Source of the DNA: JBCBGF01 sp039193455
GTDB taxonomy: Bacteria; Pseudomonadota; Alphaproteobacteria; Rhodobacterales; Rhodobacteraceae
Direction of reading: 5' to 3'
DNA length: 64,000 nucleotides
Assembly (NCBI GenBank): GCA_039193455.1
Contig: JBCCWO010000003.1
Span: 1-64,000, forward strand
In this document: positions 33,623-42,916 of the stretch, in pieces
Layout of the letters: each line of letters starts with the position of its first letter
How positions within the stretch are numbered: position 1 is the first letter of the stretch
The notes under the pieces: generated by a model
The model's database searches: none
What the model saw: the letters and a program-made list of their open reading frames with translations, nothing else
What the model was told of the DNA's origin: nothing
Made by a program: the position numbers and the translations under genes

Positions 33623-35632
33623 GTGAGCGCCCATTTTGCCAATCAAGCCGCCGGGACGGAAACGCCCCGGCGGCTTTGCGTTTACAACGGCGGTTTTCTG
33701 ACCCAGCCACGGATCAAGCGCATTCTGGCGCTCGCAGGCTGGCAGGTGCGGGTCGGGCTGCCCCGGGACGGCGACTGGGTGGGGGTCTGGGGCCAGAGCC
33801 CCACTGCGCCCCGCGGCGAACGCGTGGCCGCCCACACCGACGCACCGGTTCTGCGGGTCGAGGATGCGTTTTTGCGCTCCCTATATCCCGGCCGAACAGG
33901 CGAGCCGACACTGGGCCTGTTGATCGACAAAACTGGCCTGCACTTCGACCCGTCGCGCCCATCAGACCTTGAAACGCTTCTGGCCTCGCACCCGCTGGAG
34001 GACCCGACGCTGCTCAAACGCGCTCATGCCGCCATGGCGCGGATGGCGCATTGGCATTTGTCAAAATTCGCGGCCACCGATCCCGCCTTCAAACTCCCGC
34101 CGCAGGGATATGTCGTGGTCATCGACCAGACGCAAGGCGATGCCGCCGTGACCGCCAGTGGCGCAGATGCCCAGACGTTTCGGGATATGCTCAACGCCGC
34201 GCGATCGGAAAATCCTGGGCATCAGATCCTGATCAAGACCCATCCCGAAACAGATGGCGGCCACCGCCCGGGCCATTTCGACGATAGCGTTCTGGGCGAC
34301 GGGACTGCGTTTCTGTCCGGTCCGGTCAGCCCCTGGGCCCTCTTTGCGGGCGCGGCGGCGGTCTACACGGTGTCCTCCGGCCTGGGGTTCGAGGCGATCA
34401 TGGCCGGGCAGACCCCCCGTGTCTTCGGCCAACCCTTCTACGCTGGATGGGGCCTGACCCAGGACCGCGCCCCGATTCAGCGGCGCACGCGCGTGCTGAG
34501 CCGGGCCCAGCTTTTTGCCGGGGCGATGATCCTCTACCCCACATGGTACGATCCGTATCGCGACCGGCTCTGCACGCTCGACACCGTGATTTCCGCCCAA
34601 TCCGCCATGGCACGTGCCTGGCGCGAGGATCGCCATGGCTGGGTCGCGGGCAACATGGCGCTGTGGAAGCGCCACCATATCCGACGCTTTTTTGGTGGCC
34701 ACAGCGGCCTACAGTTCGCGGAGACTGCGCGGCCGCCGCACCGCCGGATGGTCTGGTCCTCGATTGGCAATACCGAAGCGGACGTTGTCCGTGTGGAAGA
34801 TGGATTTTTACGCTCGCGCGGGCTGGGCGCGGCGCTGACCCCGCCCCTGTCACTGGTGGCCGACGATCTGGGCATCTACTACGATCCCGCACGCGAATGC
34901 CGGTTAGAGCGCCTGATCGCCGCCGCGGTCGACCTTCCCGCGGCAGAGTATGACCGCGCCGCACGCCTCGTCAGCCGGATCTGCAGCGACGGGCTGACCA
35001 AGTACAACACGGGCCAGGACACCCTGCCGATGCTGCCGCAGGGCCGCCGTATCCTTGTGCCGGGCCAGGTCGAGGATGACGCCTCGATCATCCGCGGCGC
35101 CGGACGGATCATCACAAACGCCGAGCTCTTGTCGTTCGTACGCGCCCAGAACCCCAACGCGGTGATCATTTACAAGCCGCACCCGGATGTCGAAGCCGGG
35201 CTGCGCAGCGGGGCGTTGGCCGCGGCAAAAGCGCTCGAACAGGCTGATGTGGTCGCGTCGCATGTCGAAGCGCGCGCGCTGATCGCAGAAGTGGACGAGG
35301 TTTGGACAATCACGTCGCTTCTGGGTTTCGAGGCGCTGTTGCGCGGTGTCTCGGTCACCTGCACGGGCGCGCCGTTCTATGCAGGTTGGGGCCTGACTCA
35401 GGATCTGGGCGACGTTCCCAGCCGCCGCACGGCGAGACCCGACCTGACGCAACTCGCCCATGCGGTGCTGATCGGGTATCCGCGCTATGTTGATCCCGTC
35501 AGCGGCCTGCCCTGCCCGCCCGAGGTAGTGGCCGACCGGTTGGCGCGACGTGAGATACCGCCTGTGGGTCTGGGAAACCGAACCTTGTCGAAGCTGCAGG
35601 GGCTGTGGGCAACGGTGGCGCCGCGTAAATAA
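33623..35632 (+). CDS. kpsC: Capsule polysaccharide synthesis protein KpsC-like (dual Kdo transferase)
   Basis: A 669-residue protein made of two glycosyltransferase halves. The same 11 residues, PFYAGWGLTQD, occur near residue 272 and again near 585, and VRVEDGFLRS / LRVEDAFLRS likewise mark each half. KpsC extends the Kdo linker with alternating bonds, one per half. The start is GTG at 33623, just after the lipoprotein gene stop; no better ATG is near. It is the last gene of the kps unit and is convergent with ribD. Confidence 0.9.
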   Translation: MSAHFANQAAGTETPRRLCVYNGGFLTQPRIKRILALAGWQVRVGLPRDGDWVGVWGQSPTAPRGERVAAHTDAPVLRVEDAFLRSLYPGRTGEPTLGLLIDKTGLHFDPSRPSDLETLLASHPLEDPTLLKRAHAAMARMAHWHLSKFAATDPAFKLPPQGYVVVIDQTQGDAAVTASGADAQTFRDMLNAARSENPGHQILIKTHPETDGGHRPGHFDDSVLGDGTAFLSGPVSPWALFAGAAAVYTVSSGLGFEAIMAGQTPRVFGQPFYAGWGLTQDRAPIQRRTRVLSRAQLFAGAMILYPTWYDPYRDRLCTLDTVISAQSAMARAWREDRHGWVAGNMALWKRHHIRRFFGGHSGLQFAETARPPHRRMVWSSIGNTEADVVRVEDGFLRSRGLGAALTPPLSLVADDLGIYYDPARECRLERLIAAAVDLPAAEYDRAARLVSRICSDGLTKYNTGQDTLPMLPQGRRILVPGQVEDDASIIRGAGRIITNAELLSFVRAQNPNAVIIYKPHPDVEAGLRSGALAAAKALEQADVVASHVEARALIAEVDEVWTITSLLGFEALLRGVSVTCTGAPFYAGWGLTQDLGDVPSRRTARPDLTQLAHAVLIGYPRYVDPVSGLPCPPEVVADRLARREIPPVGLGNRTLSKLQGLWATVAPRK

Positions 35633-35690
35633 GCCAACGACTGCCTTGCCCGTTCGGACCATGCGGACCCTCCGCCCACGTGGTCGAGGA

Positions 35691-36812
35691 TTAGGCTAAG
35701 GGTTCGCCGCGCTCCCAGACATGCAGAACATCCGCGCCTATACGCTCGGCCCGCACCAACCGGAACCGCGGCGCCTCGGCCAGCGCGCTGACGCCCAGTG
35801 CCCCAAGTGCGGGCCGCCCCTCGGCCCCAAGCATCAGCCCCGCCGTGAACCCAATCACTTCATCCACGAGGTCCGCCTGCAAAAGCGACGCTGCCAAGGC
35901 GCCACCACCTTCGCAAAACACCCGCGTAATTCCGCGCGCGCCCAGCGCCTCGAGCATACTGCCCGCATTCAGCTGGCCTCCAGGGTCCGATCGGGCCGTC
36001 ACAAGTTCGACGCCCTGCGCGCGCAGCGCCGCTGCGGTGGGATCCTCCTTCGACATTCGCGCCGGATCGTGGATCACCCAAACCGGGCCCTCAGCGGCGC
36101 TTGTCGCAAGGCGCCCATCCACCGGCAGGTTCAGATGGCGCGAGGCGACCGCGCGCACGGGCTGGCGGGTTACCCCGAGATCGCGCACGCGCAGGTCGGG
36201 GTCATCGGCCCGGGCGGTGCCCCCACCGACCAGCACCAGGTCGTGGCACGCACGCGCAGCATGCACTCTCCGCCGCGCATCGGGCCCCGTTATCCAGCGC
36301 GATTCGCCGGTCGCCGTGGCGATCCGTCCATCAAAACTCCCGGCCAGCTTGAGCGTCACAAACGGCCGTCCCCGCGTCACCCTCAGCACAAACCCGCGAT
36401 GCAGGCGTGCGGCGTCCTCTACCAAAACCCCACTGTCCACGGCGATCCCAGCCGCGCGCAGTGCCGCGTGCCCCTGCCCCGCCGTGCGCGGGTCGGGATC
36501 CTCCATCGCGCTGACGACCCGCGCGACCCCCGCCGCAATCAGCGCCTCGCAACACGGCGGCGTCTTTCCGTGATGCGCACAAGGTTCGAGCGAGACATAG
36601 ACCGTCGCCCCGCGCGCCGCGTCGCCTGCCTGTGCAAGCGCCCGGGGCTCGGCATGGGGCCGTCCGCCGGGTGCGGTGGCGCCGCGTCCAACGATCCGTC
36701 CGTCCCTGACGACGACACATCCAACTGCGGGATTGGGCCAAACCTGCCCCAGTCGCCGCGCCCCAAGGTGCAGCGCCAATGCCATGTAGCGGGCGTCAGA
36801 CTGTGCGCTCAC
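35691..36812 (-). CDS. ribD: Riboflavin biosynthesis deaminase/reductase RibD
   Basis: A 373-residue bifunctional enzyme. Residues 1-145 form the zinc deaminase with PHAEPRA and CAHHGKTPPC; residues 150-373 form the reductase with LKLAGSFDGRIATATG and FCEGGGALAASLL. It performs the second and third steps of riboflavin synthesis. The start is GTG overlapping the nrdR stop by 4 nt. nrdR-ribD is the conserved start of the alphaproteobacterial riboflavin string, the rest of which lies 5-12 kb away. Confidence 0.95.
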   Translation of the reverse strand: MSAQSDARYMALALHLGARRLGQVWPNPAVGCVVVRDGRIVGRGATAPGGRPHAEPRALAQAGDAARGATVYVSLEPCAHHGKTPPCCEALIAAGVARVVSAMEDPDPRTAGQGHAALRAAGIAVDSGVLVEDAARLHRGFVLRVTRGRPFVTLKLAGSFDGRIATATGESRWITGPDARRRVHAARACHDLVLVGGGTARADDPDLRVRDLGVTRQPVRAVASRHLNLPVDGRLATSAAEGPVWVIHDPARMSKEDPTAAALRAQGVELVTARSDPGGQLNAGSMLEALGARGITRVFCEGGGALAASLLQADLVDEVIGFTAGLMLGAEGRPALGALGVSALAEAPRFRLVRAERIGADVLHVWERGEPLA

Positions 36813-37276
36813 TCGCCTTCGGGCTGGGGCGGGCGCAGCTCGCTCACGAATTCCTCGAAATCGTCTGCGGCCTGGAAGTTCTTGTAAACGCTGGCGAACC
36901 GCACATAGGCCACCGTGTCGATCCGGGCGAGGCTTTCCATCACGATCTCACCGATAGTTTTCGATGGGATGTCCGTTTCGCCCATGGATTCAAGCCGCCG
37001 GACAATACCGCTGATCATCTGGTCGATGCGCTCGGGCTCGATCGGGCGCTTCTGCATTGCGATCCGGATCGACCGTTCCAGCTTGTCACGGTCGAAATCC
37101 TCGCGCTTTCCGTTGGTCTTCACCACCACCAGATCGCGCAGTTGCACGCGCTCATACGTGGTGAACCGCCCGCCACAGGCCGGGCAAAACCGCCGCCGCC
37201 GGATCGCGACGTGATCCTCTGCGGGCCGCGAGTCCTTGACCTGAGTGTCGATGTTTCCGCAAAACGGGCAGCGCAT
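36809..37276 (-). CDS. nrdR: Transcriptional repressor NrdR
   Basis: A 155-residue regulator of ribonucleotide reductase genes. CPFC and CPAC form the zinc ribbon at the N-terminus, followed by RFTTYERVQ and the ATP-cone domain (VVKTNGKREDFDRDKL). Length is exact for the family. The 189-nt gap upstream has no gene and probably holds the promoter. Confidence 0.97.
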   Translation of the reverse strand: MRCPFCGNIDTQVKDSRPAEDHVAIRRRRFCPACGGRFTTYERVQLRDLVVVKTNGKREDFDRDKLERSIRIAMQKRPIEPERIDQMISGIVRRLESMGETDIPSKTIGEIVMESLARIDTVAYVRFASVYKNFQAADDFEEFVSELRPPQPEGE

Positions 37277-37465
37277 GCTTGTCCCCCAAATTTCCGCCTC
37301 ATGGGGACGCTGCCCCCGTGTCCTACCGGCACTATAGGGATGCCGCTAAGGATTGGGTAGGGGGCAAACAAGACGCTAGATATTGCGTGTGGCATTGCGG
37401 CACCCGACCGCAACACCTGCACGTAAGCTCATGATATTGGGCAGTTTTGGGCGACGTAAACTAGG

Positions 37466-38140
37466 TCAGTTGGCGGGCCACATGTGCACTTCGCGGATCA
37501 CCACATGCGGCGGCGCGCTGATCGCGTAGATCACGGCCTCGGCCACATCCTCGGGCTGCAGCTTGTCGGGCTTGGGGTCATCGAAGAAAGGTGTGTCCAC
37601 CATGCCGGGCGCGATCACCGCGCAGCGTCCGCCCCACGCAGCCATTTCGTCGGCCATGTTGCCCGCATAGCCATGCACGAACCATTTCGTCGCGCCATAG
37701 ATCGACCCGCGGATATGGCGCCGCCCCGCGGCGGAGCCGGTCAGCACCAGCGTGCCCTTGGTCTTTTCCAGCTCTGGCAAACTTACGCGGGCCGTGTAGA
37801 GCAACCCCATGATGTTGAGATCGATGAGCTGACGCCACTCTGCCGGATCGCCGGCAACGGTGCCCGGTGTGTCGATCCCCTTGCCCGCATTGGCAAAGGC
37901 GGCATCAAGCCCGCCAAAGGTTTCGACCGTCTTGGCCACCGCCGCTTCCTGAGCGGCAAGATCCGTCACATCCCCTGGCAGGGCCAGAGCAGCCTCGCCG
38001 ATCTCACCGGCCAGCGCCTCAAGCTTGTCGGCACTGCGCGCAAAAAGGGCCACGTTCCAACCCGCCGCCGCCGCGGCCCGCGCCGTGGCCGCCCCGATGC
38101 CGGTGCTGGCGCCCGTGATGAAAATCGTCTTCTTTGCCAT
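37466..38140 (-). CDS. Short-chain dehydrogenase/reductase
   Basis: A 224-residue classical SDR. GASTGIG at about 10-16 binds the cofactor, NAGKG follows, LTGSAAGRR marks the catalytic Ser region, and YGATK gives Tyr and Lys. Substrate unknown. It is the last gene of the minus-strand series and follows YjbQ by 18 nt. Confidence 0.88.
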   Translation of the reverse strand: MAKKTIFITGASTGIGAATARAAAAAGWNVALFARSADKLEALAGEIGEAALALPGDVTDLAAQEAAVAKTVETFGGLDAAFANAGKGIDTPGTVAGDPAEWRQLIDLNIMGLLYTARVSLPELEKTKGTLVLTGSAAGRRHIRGSIYGATKWFVHGYAGNMADEMAAWGGRCAVIAPGMVDTPFFDDPKPDKLQPEDVAEAVIYAISAPPHVVIREVHMWPAN

Positions 38141-38158
38141 AGGCTTGATCCTCGTGTT

Positions 38159-38569
38159 TCACTCTGCCGACAGGTGCGCAGCCACGCAACGGTGATGCGG
38201 GCGGACCCGATGTTCAAACAGATAGATCCCCTGCCAGGTGCCCAGCGCCATCCGACCCTGTGTCACGGGGATCGACAGGCTGACCGGCATCATCGCCGCC
38301 TTGATATGGGCGGGCATATCGTCGGGTCCCTCGGCCGTATGGTGCGGATAACCCATCGACGGATCGTCCGATGGCGGCACCAAGCGGTGGAAGAAGGCCT
38401 GCAGGTCGCGCTGCACATCCGGGTAGGCGTTCTCCTGAATCAGAAGCGAACAGGACGTGTGACGCACAAACAGCGTCAGCAGGCCGGTCCCCTGCACCCA
38501 ACCCGCAACCTTGCGGGTGAACTCATAAAGCCCCGGCCCCCGGGTTTCGACGCTGAATTCGGTCTGCAC
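38159..38569 (-). CDS. YjbQ family protein (UPF0047)
   Basis: A 136-residue protein with the family strands FVRHTSCSLLIQENAYPDV and GTWQGIYLFEHR and a conserved His-rich HHTAEGPDDMPAHIK. The E. coli member has weak thiamine-phosphate synthase activity; the true role is unknown. It lies 6 nt from the small exported protein gene. Confidence 0.9.
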   Translation of the reverse strand: MQTEFSVETRGPGLYEFTRKVAGWVQGTGLLTLFVRHTSCSLLIQENAYPDVQRDLQAFFHRLVPPSDDPSMGYPHHTAEGPDDMPAHIKAAMMPVSLSIPVTQGRMALGTWQGIYLFEHRVRPHHRCVAAHLSAE

Positions 38570-38575
38570 GCGACC

Positions 38576-38869
38576 TCAGATCTCAATCTCTTCGGCGTCT
38601 GCCTCGGGCACAATCTCCCCAGGGCGCTTGCGGCGGATGATGATATCGCCATTGGGCAGCACCTCGGGTGCGTGATAGCGGTCGAGCCCCTCTAACTGTT
38701 CAGAGAAGCCGCGCAGCGCAGGCTCCAACTCATCGGCAAGCCCGCGTAGCAACAGCTGCATCCCCTCGCCCAACAGACCCAGCCCTTCCTCCATATCGCT
38801 GGTGCCGTCGCTGGCGGCACCGGGCGCGGCCAAGGCAAGCGTCAGCGCAACGGCATAGATGTGTTTCAT
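38576..38869 (-). CDS. Small exported protein of unknown function
   Basis: Ninety-seven residues with a short signal peptide (VALTLALAAPGAAS). Then comes a helical acidic part and the C-terminal PEVLPNGDIIIRRKRPGE, which I know from many Rhodobacteraceae proteins, often mislabelled AAA+ ATPase in databases although no ATPase motif exists. Probably periplasmic. Confidence 0.7.
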   Translation of the reverse strand: MKHIYAVALTLALAAPGAASDGTSDMEEGLGLLGEGMQLLLRGLADELEPALRGFSEQLEGLDRYHAPEVLPNGDIIIRRKRPGEIVPEADAEEIEI

Positions 38870-38969
38870 GGTCGGCCCTCCCAGAGCGTCACCAGACTAA
38901 CATGGCCATGGAGCGACGTGAACAGAAGCCTTGGGCGGCCTTTGCGATGCCTGTCGAAAGGAACTGGCC

Positions 38970-39995
38970 CTATCCCTCCAGATCCAGCGTGACCGGAAAG
39001 TGATCGGACGCCGTCAGCAGCGCCTCGCGTAATTCCGGCACCCGGTAGCATCCGGGGTCGTCGAACGGATGCCAGATCCGCCATTTTCGCGCCGCGTCGC
39101 GCAGATCGGGCGAGACCATGATGTAGTCGAGCAGCGCCTGCAGCCACCGCTCCTCGTGACTGATCCAGAACCGCGCGGTGGTGGGGCGCGCGCCCATCAA
39201 CCGGCTGGTGGCGACCTGCGCGTGGGGGTCGTAAAGCGGCACCGCGCCCTCGCCCCCAATCACGATCTCCACCCCTGACCGACCAAAGAGCCGTTCGTAT
39301 TCGTCCAAACCGGGCCCATCGTTGAAATCGCCCAGCACGATCAGCGGGTCGCCTGCCTCCAGATTCTGTTCCACTCGCTGCCGCAGCCAGATACACTGGG
39401 CAAGCTGTTTGCGGCGGTTCGCGATCGCCGCCCGCATGATCGCCGCACGCCCGCGCGCGCCATGTGGCGCCTTCGATTTGGCGTGCACGCCGATCATCCT
39501 GAAACGCGTGCCGCCAGCGGTCTCTATCGCCAGTTCCAGCGGCGGCTTGGACCAGCGCACGGTATCCAGCGTGTTGTCGATATCGAGGTCGATCCGAAAC
39601 GTCCCGTCAAAGCGCGGCGCATCCGCCGACCCTTTGTTGCCGGTCGGCGGGCCCTGCGGATCATGCACTGGCGTCAGCGCATCGGGGTCGTAAAGCAGCG
39701 CGATTTCCTGCTGCGTGTCGTTCACGAACCCCATCAATGCGCGTCGGGCACGCAGCCCGAAACGCGCCGCAAACCCTTCAAGCGCGGCCACCCCGTCGCG
39801 GTGACGATTGCTGTCGGGCGCCTCGATCACCATGACCGCATCGGCATCAAGCGCGGTGAAAACGATCCCCAGCGCCGTCGCCTGATCGGCGCGGGTCACA
39901 TCGTGCCGCCCCGACCAGCCATCACCGGGCAGAAAGGCGCCATCGTCATCGAACAGATTTGTAAACCACTCCACGTTATACGTGGCGATCCTCAC
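38970..39995 (-). CDS. Endonuclease/exonuclease/phosphatase family protein
   Basis: A 341-residue metal-dependent hydrolase. MRIATYNVEWFTNLF opens the fold, VIEAPDS supplies the metal-binding acid, and GVHAKSKAP, LGDFNDGP and SDHFPVTLDL complete the active site. Family members cut DNA, lipids or phosphate esters; no signal peptide is seen, so the target is cytoplasmic. Its start overlaps the DnaJ-like gene stop by 4 nt. Confidence 0.87.
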   Translation of the reverse strand: MRIATYNVEWFTNLFDDDGAFLPGDGWSGRHDVTRADQATALGIVFTALDADAVMVIEAPDSNRHRDGVAALEGFAARFGLRARRALMGFVNDTQQEIALLYDPDALTPVHDPQGPPTGNKGSADAPRFDGTFRIDLDIDNTLDTVRWSKPPLELAIETAGGTRFRMIGVHAKSKAPHGARGRAAIMRAAIANRRKQLAQCIWLRQRVEQNLEAGDPLIVLGDFNDGPGLDEYERLFGRSGVEIVIGGEGAVPLYDPHAQVATSRLMGARPTTARFWISHEERWLQALLDYIMVSPDLRDAARKWRIWHPFDDPGCYRVPELREALLTASDHFPVTLDLEG

Positions 39996-40675
39996 GCGGC
40001 GCGGCCCTCGGAGATTTCTTCCCAGGCCCGGTTGATCGCAATCATCCGCTTTTCGGCCAGCTTCACCGCCTCTTCGGGCACGCCGCGCGCGATCATCCGG
40101 TCCGGATGGCAGTCGCGCACCGCCTGCCGCCAGGCGGCGCGGGCCTCGTCAAAGCTCGCCGTGGGTGCAAGCCCCAGCACTTCATACGGGTCGGGATCCG
40201 CATCCGGCACAAACCGCGCGCGGAGCGAGCGAAACTCACGCTCGGGCACCTCAAAGATCACCGCCACCCGTTCCAGAAAGTCATCCTCGGACGGGTGATA
40301 ATGCCCATCCGCCATCGCGATGTGAAAGAGCCCCTCCAACAGGTCGGTCAGCGCCTCTTGCCCGTCGCCAAACATCGACCGGATGCGGGCCGCATAATCC
40401 TCGAACCCCGCCACATCCTGACGGGCGAGGTTAAAGACCCGTGCCGCGTTCGCCTCTTCGCCCTTGGGGATTGTGAACACCTCGCGAAACGCCGTCACCT
40501 CATCGCGGGTCACAAGCCCGTCGGCCTTGGCCATCTTGGCGCCCAGCGCGATAACGGCGATGGCGAAGGCAACCGTCCGTTCCGGCGGCGTGCGGAGTTT
40601 GTCAAAAACAGCGCCCAACCCCTCACCCGAGGTGAGCGCGGACAAGGCATCTGCAATGCGAGACCAAAGCGACAT
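39992..40675 (-). CDS. TerB-DnaJ protein (DjlA-like cochaperone)
   Basis: A 227-residue protein with a TerB-like helical domain (about 30-150) and a C-terminal J domain that contains the essential HPD (CHPDRM) and DPYEVLGLAPTASFDEARAAW. DnaJ-type cochaperones stimulate DnaK. There is no membrane helix, unlike E. coli DjlA. It overlaps the next gene by 4 nt. Confidence 0.9.
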   Translation of the reverse strand: MSLWSRIADALSALTSGEGLGAVFDKLRTPPERTVAFAIAVIALGAKMAKADGLVTRDEVTAFREVFTIPKGEEANAARVFNLARQDVAGFEDYAARIRSMFGDGQEALTDLLEGLFHIAMADGHYHPSEDDFLERVAVIFEVPEREFRSLRARFVPDADPDPYEVLGLAPTASFDEARAAWRQAVRDCHPDRMIARGVPEEAVKLAEKRMIAINRAWEEISEGRAA

Positions 40676-40685
40676 GACGCGAAGG

Positions 40686-41195
40686 TTAACCGTCCGTTTC
40701 GGGCGGCGACAGGACTTTCTGCATCAGATGCAGGTCAAGCCACTGATCCCACTTGAAACCCGCATCGCGCAAAACCGCCGCATCCGCATAGCCCAACGCC
40801 CTGTGAAACGCGATTGCGCCCGGGTTGCCCCCTGACACCGCAGCGATCATTGACCGGTGACCCGCGGCGCGGGCATGCGCTTCCAATGCGGCCATCAAGG
40901 CCCTTCCGACACCCCGGCCCTGCGCCGCATCGTCGACAAGGATCGTGGATTCCATGGTATGGCGATAGCCGACCCCGCCTCGAAACTGGGTATAGCTGCC
41001 AAAGCCAACCGGCTGGCCGTCCATATCGGCGACGAGAGCGGCGTAGCCTGGCGCTTGCCGATCGGCCACGGTCGCAGCAACCTCGGCAGGTGTCTTCTCG
41101 ACCGAGGTAAAGGTGCCCAGGCTTGTGCGGATCATCTGGTTCCACAGACGCTCGATCACGGCCAGATCCGACTGCGCCGCCGCGCGGATGATCAC
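40686..41195 (-). CDS. GNAT acetyltransferase (phosphinothricin acetyltransferase-like)
   Basis: A 169-residue N-acetyltransferase. The acetyl-CoA site DDAAQGRGVGRALM, GGNPGAIAFHRALGY and the C-terminal FKWDQWLDLHLMQK resemble the phosphinothricin/methionine-sulfoximine acetyltransferase branch. The GTG start at 41195 overlaps the VOC gene stop (GTGA); a longer open frame would run deep into that gene. Likely detoxification or metabolite repair. Confidence 0.83.
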   Translation of the reverse strand: MIIRAAAQSDLAVIERLWNQMIRTSLGTFTSVEKTPAEVAATVADRQAPGYAALVADMDGQPVGFGSYTQFRGGVGYRHTMESTILVDDAAQGRGVGRALMAALEAHARAAGHRSMIAAVSGGNPGAIAFHRALGYADAAVLRDAGFKWDQWLDLHLMQKVLSPPETDG

Positions 41196-41812
41196 CGCAG
41201 GTGCCGCAATCCGTGCGGCGTAATCACATCGGCGCGCACTTGCACGCGCGGTCCGGGGCCAATGCGCACCTTTGGCAGGGTGAGCACCGCGGGAAACTTC
41301 ATCATCAGATCCGCGGCCTGGGGGTGCAAAATCTCCAATCGTTCCAGCCGGCACCCGCGATCCGGCAGGGCCACGGCCGGATGGGCATCGCCGCTCCACT
41401 GCATCACCGCCGGGCAAGCCCCGTCATAGGGCAAGCGGCCATCCTCGGGCACGGCCATGTTCCAATGGTAGCCATTGCGCTGAAATGCCATCGCCGCACC
41501 AACGCCATCGGGCGCACCGGCACAGGCCGTTTCAAGGTCGTCCGTGCGCAACGCCCAGTTAGCGGTGCGCGGCCGCCCCGTGAAATCGTCAAGCGCGTAC
41601 CAGCGGGCGTGGTTGGGCGCCGTCGCATCGGGGTCTATCGCGATCGCCTCAAGATAAAGACCCGGCCCCAGCGACAGCAGACGGTTATGCGTCCCCATTT
41701 CGGCATGCGCGCCCCCGGGCGTCATCTTGACGCCAAGCGTGTCCTCCACAAACGCGGCTGCATCTTCCAACGTCTCCCCAGCGACCACGATGTGGTCCAG
41801 TTCTATCCGCAT
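41192..41812 (-). CDS. VOC family protein (glyoxalase-like, large type)
   Basis: A 206-residue protein starting MRIELDHIVVAGETLEDAAAF, the first beta strand of the glyoxalase_3-type vicinal oxygen chelate fold, with GTHNRLLSLG and LYLEAIAIDPDA. Metal ligands cannot be assigned safely. Reaction unknown. It sits in an overlapping series with a second VOC gene 15 nt upstream. Confidence 0.82.
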   Translation of the reverse strand: MRIELDHIVVAGETLEDAAAFVEDTLGVKMTPGGAHAEMGTHNRLLSLGPGLYLEAIAIDPDATAPNHARWYALDDFTGRPRTANWALRTDDLETACAGAPDGVGAAMAFQRNGYHWNMAVPEDGRLPYDGACPAVMQWSGDAHPAVALPDRGCRLERLEILHPQAADLMMKFPAVLTLPKVRIGPGPRVQVRADVITPHGLRHLR

Positions 41813-41827
41813 GGCCCTCCCTTCGCC

Positions 41828-42178
41828 CTAGGCCGGTTCCCACAGCTCGATTGCGTTCCCCTCGGGGTCAACAATCCGTGCGAACCGGCCAATCCCGGGG
41901 CTGTCCCACTCAGCGCGACGTTCGACGGCGATCCCCGCGGCTTGCAACCGCTCCACCAGATCAGCCAGCACACTGACGCGGAAATTTATCATCCACTGCT
42001 TGTCTGTCGACCAATAATCGGTGTCAGCCTTAAAAGGCGCAAGAACGGCATTGCCGGCCTCCTGCGGCCAAAAGTCTTCGATGGTCACGCCCAGGTGCCG
42101 CGTGTACCACTCGGCCAGCGCCTTGGGGTCTTCGGCGCGGAAAAACACGCCGCCGATGCCTGTCACCCGCCCGGTCAC
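41828..42178 (-). CDS. VOC family protein (glyoxalase/bleomycin-resistance type)
   Basis: A 116-residue protein with GVFFRAEDPKALAEWYTRHLG and the C-terminal ARIVDPEGNAIELWEP, the standard single-unit VOC pattern. The start is GTG at 42178, overlapping the hydrolase stop. Role unknown; a detoxification or catabolic step is possible. Confidence 0.85.
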   Translation of the reverse strand: MTGRVTGIGGVFFRAEDPKALAEWYTRHLGVTIEDFWPQEAGNAVLAPFKADTDYWSTDKQWMINFRVSVLADLVERLQAAGIAVERRAEWDSPGIGRFARIVDPEGNAIELWEPA

Positions 42179-42912
42179 GCCGCCGCCCTGCCGAAGAAGG
42201 CGATCAGCCGGGCCCAAAGCTCGGGCTCGCGATCGAAATCATAGCCATGGCCCTGCCCCTCGGCGATCAGCAGATCGGCCGGGTTCCCTGCCGCGGCAAG
42301 CCTGTCCGCCAGTCGCCTGGTCATCGCCGGGTCCCAGACATCATCTGCTGTGCCGACCGACAGGAACACCGGGCCCTGAAAACGCTCGATCGCAATCTCC
42401 GTTCCCGGGCGCAGCGCGGCGTCCTGCCCGTCCAACGCCCATGCACACGGGCCATCGGGGTCCACGGCCCGCCAGTCACCGCCAGCGCGCAGGGCGACAG
42501 GGTCAAAGGCGTTGTTGACAACATCCGCCGGGGCATGGGCCGCCACACACGGGATCGCACCCGCGCCCAAAAGGCTTGCCGCCAGCAAAACCATCTCGCC
42601 CCCGCGCGACCAGCCGAACACGCCAACGCGGGCACAGCGTGGATCGGCGCGCAACGTCTGGAGCGCGCGCGGTATCACCGCCAAATCCACATCGCGGATC
42701 GGCCCCGCCCGCCAGAAATCCCCGTCACCATAGCCAATGGGCAGCGCCAGCATCCCATGCGCCGCCAGGATCGCCGCAAACCGGTGCGCCCAGCCCGCCA
42801 TCGGCCCTTCCGAGCCATGCACGATCACAACACCCACCAGCGCATCCCGGTCATCGCCGGGGCCATAGATTGGCCCCGCAGCAGTCGTCTCAAGGGTAAG
42901 ACCAGGCGCCAT
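42175..42912 (-). CDS. Alpha/beta hydrolase (dienelactone-hydrolase-like)
   Basis: A 245-residue hydrolase. VVIVHGSEGP forms the oxyanion region, GVFGWSRGGEMVLL holds the nucleophile Ser, TADDVWDP the acid, and GQGHGYDF the catalytic His. Dienelactone hydrolases and acyl-thioesterases share this form; the substrate is unknown. The ATG at 42912 begins MAPGLT, 4 nt after the Anbu stop. Confidence 0.85.
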   Translation of the reverse strand: MAPGLTLETTAAGPIYGPGDDRDALVGVVIVHGSEGPMAGWAHRFAAILAAHGMLALPIGYGDGDFWRAGPIRDVDLAVIPRALQTLRADPRCARVGVFGWSRGGEMVLLAASLLGAGAIPCVAAHAPADVVNNAFDPVALRAGGDWRAVDPDGPCAWALDGQDAALRPGTEIAIERFQGPVFLSVGTADDVWDPAMTRRLADRLAAAGNPADLLIAEGQGHGYDFDREPELWARLIAFFGRAAA

Positions 42913-42916
42913 GGCC

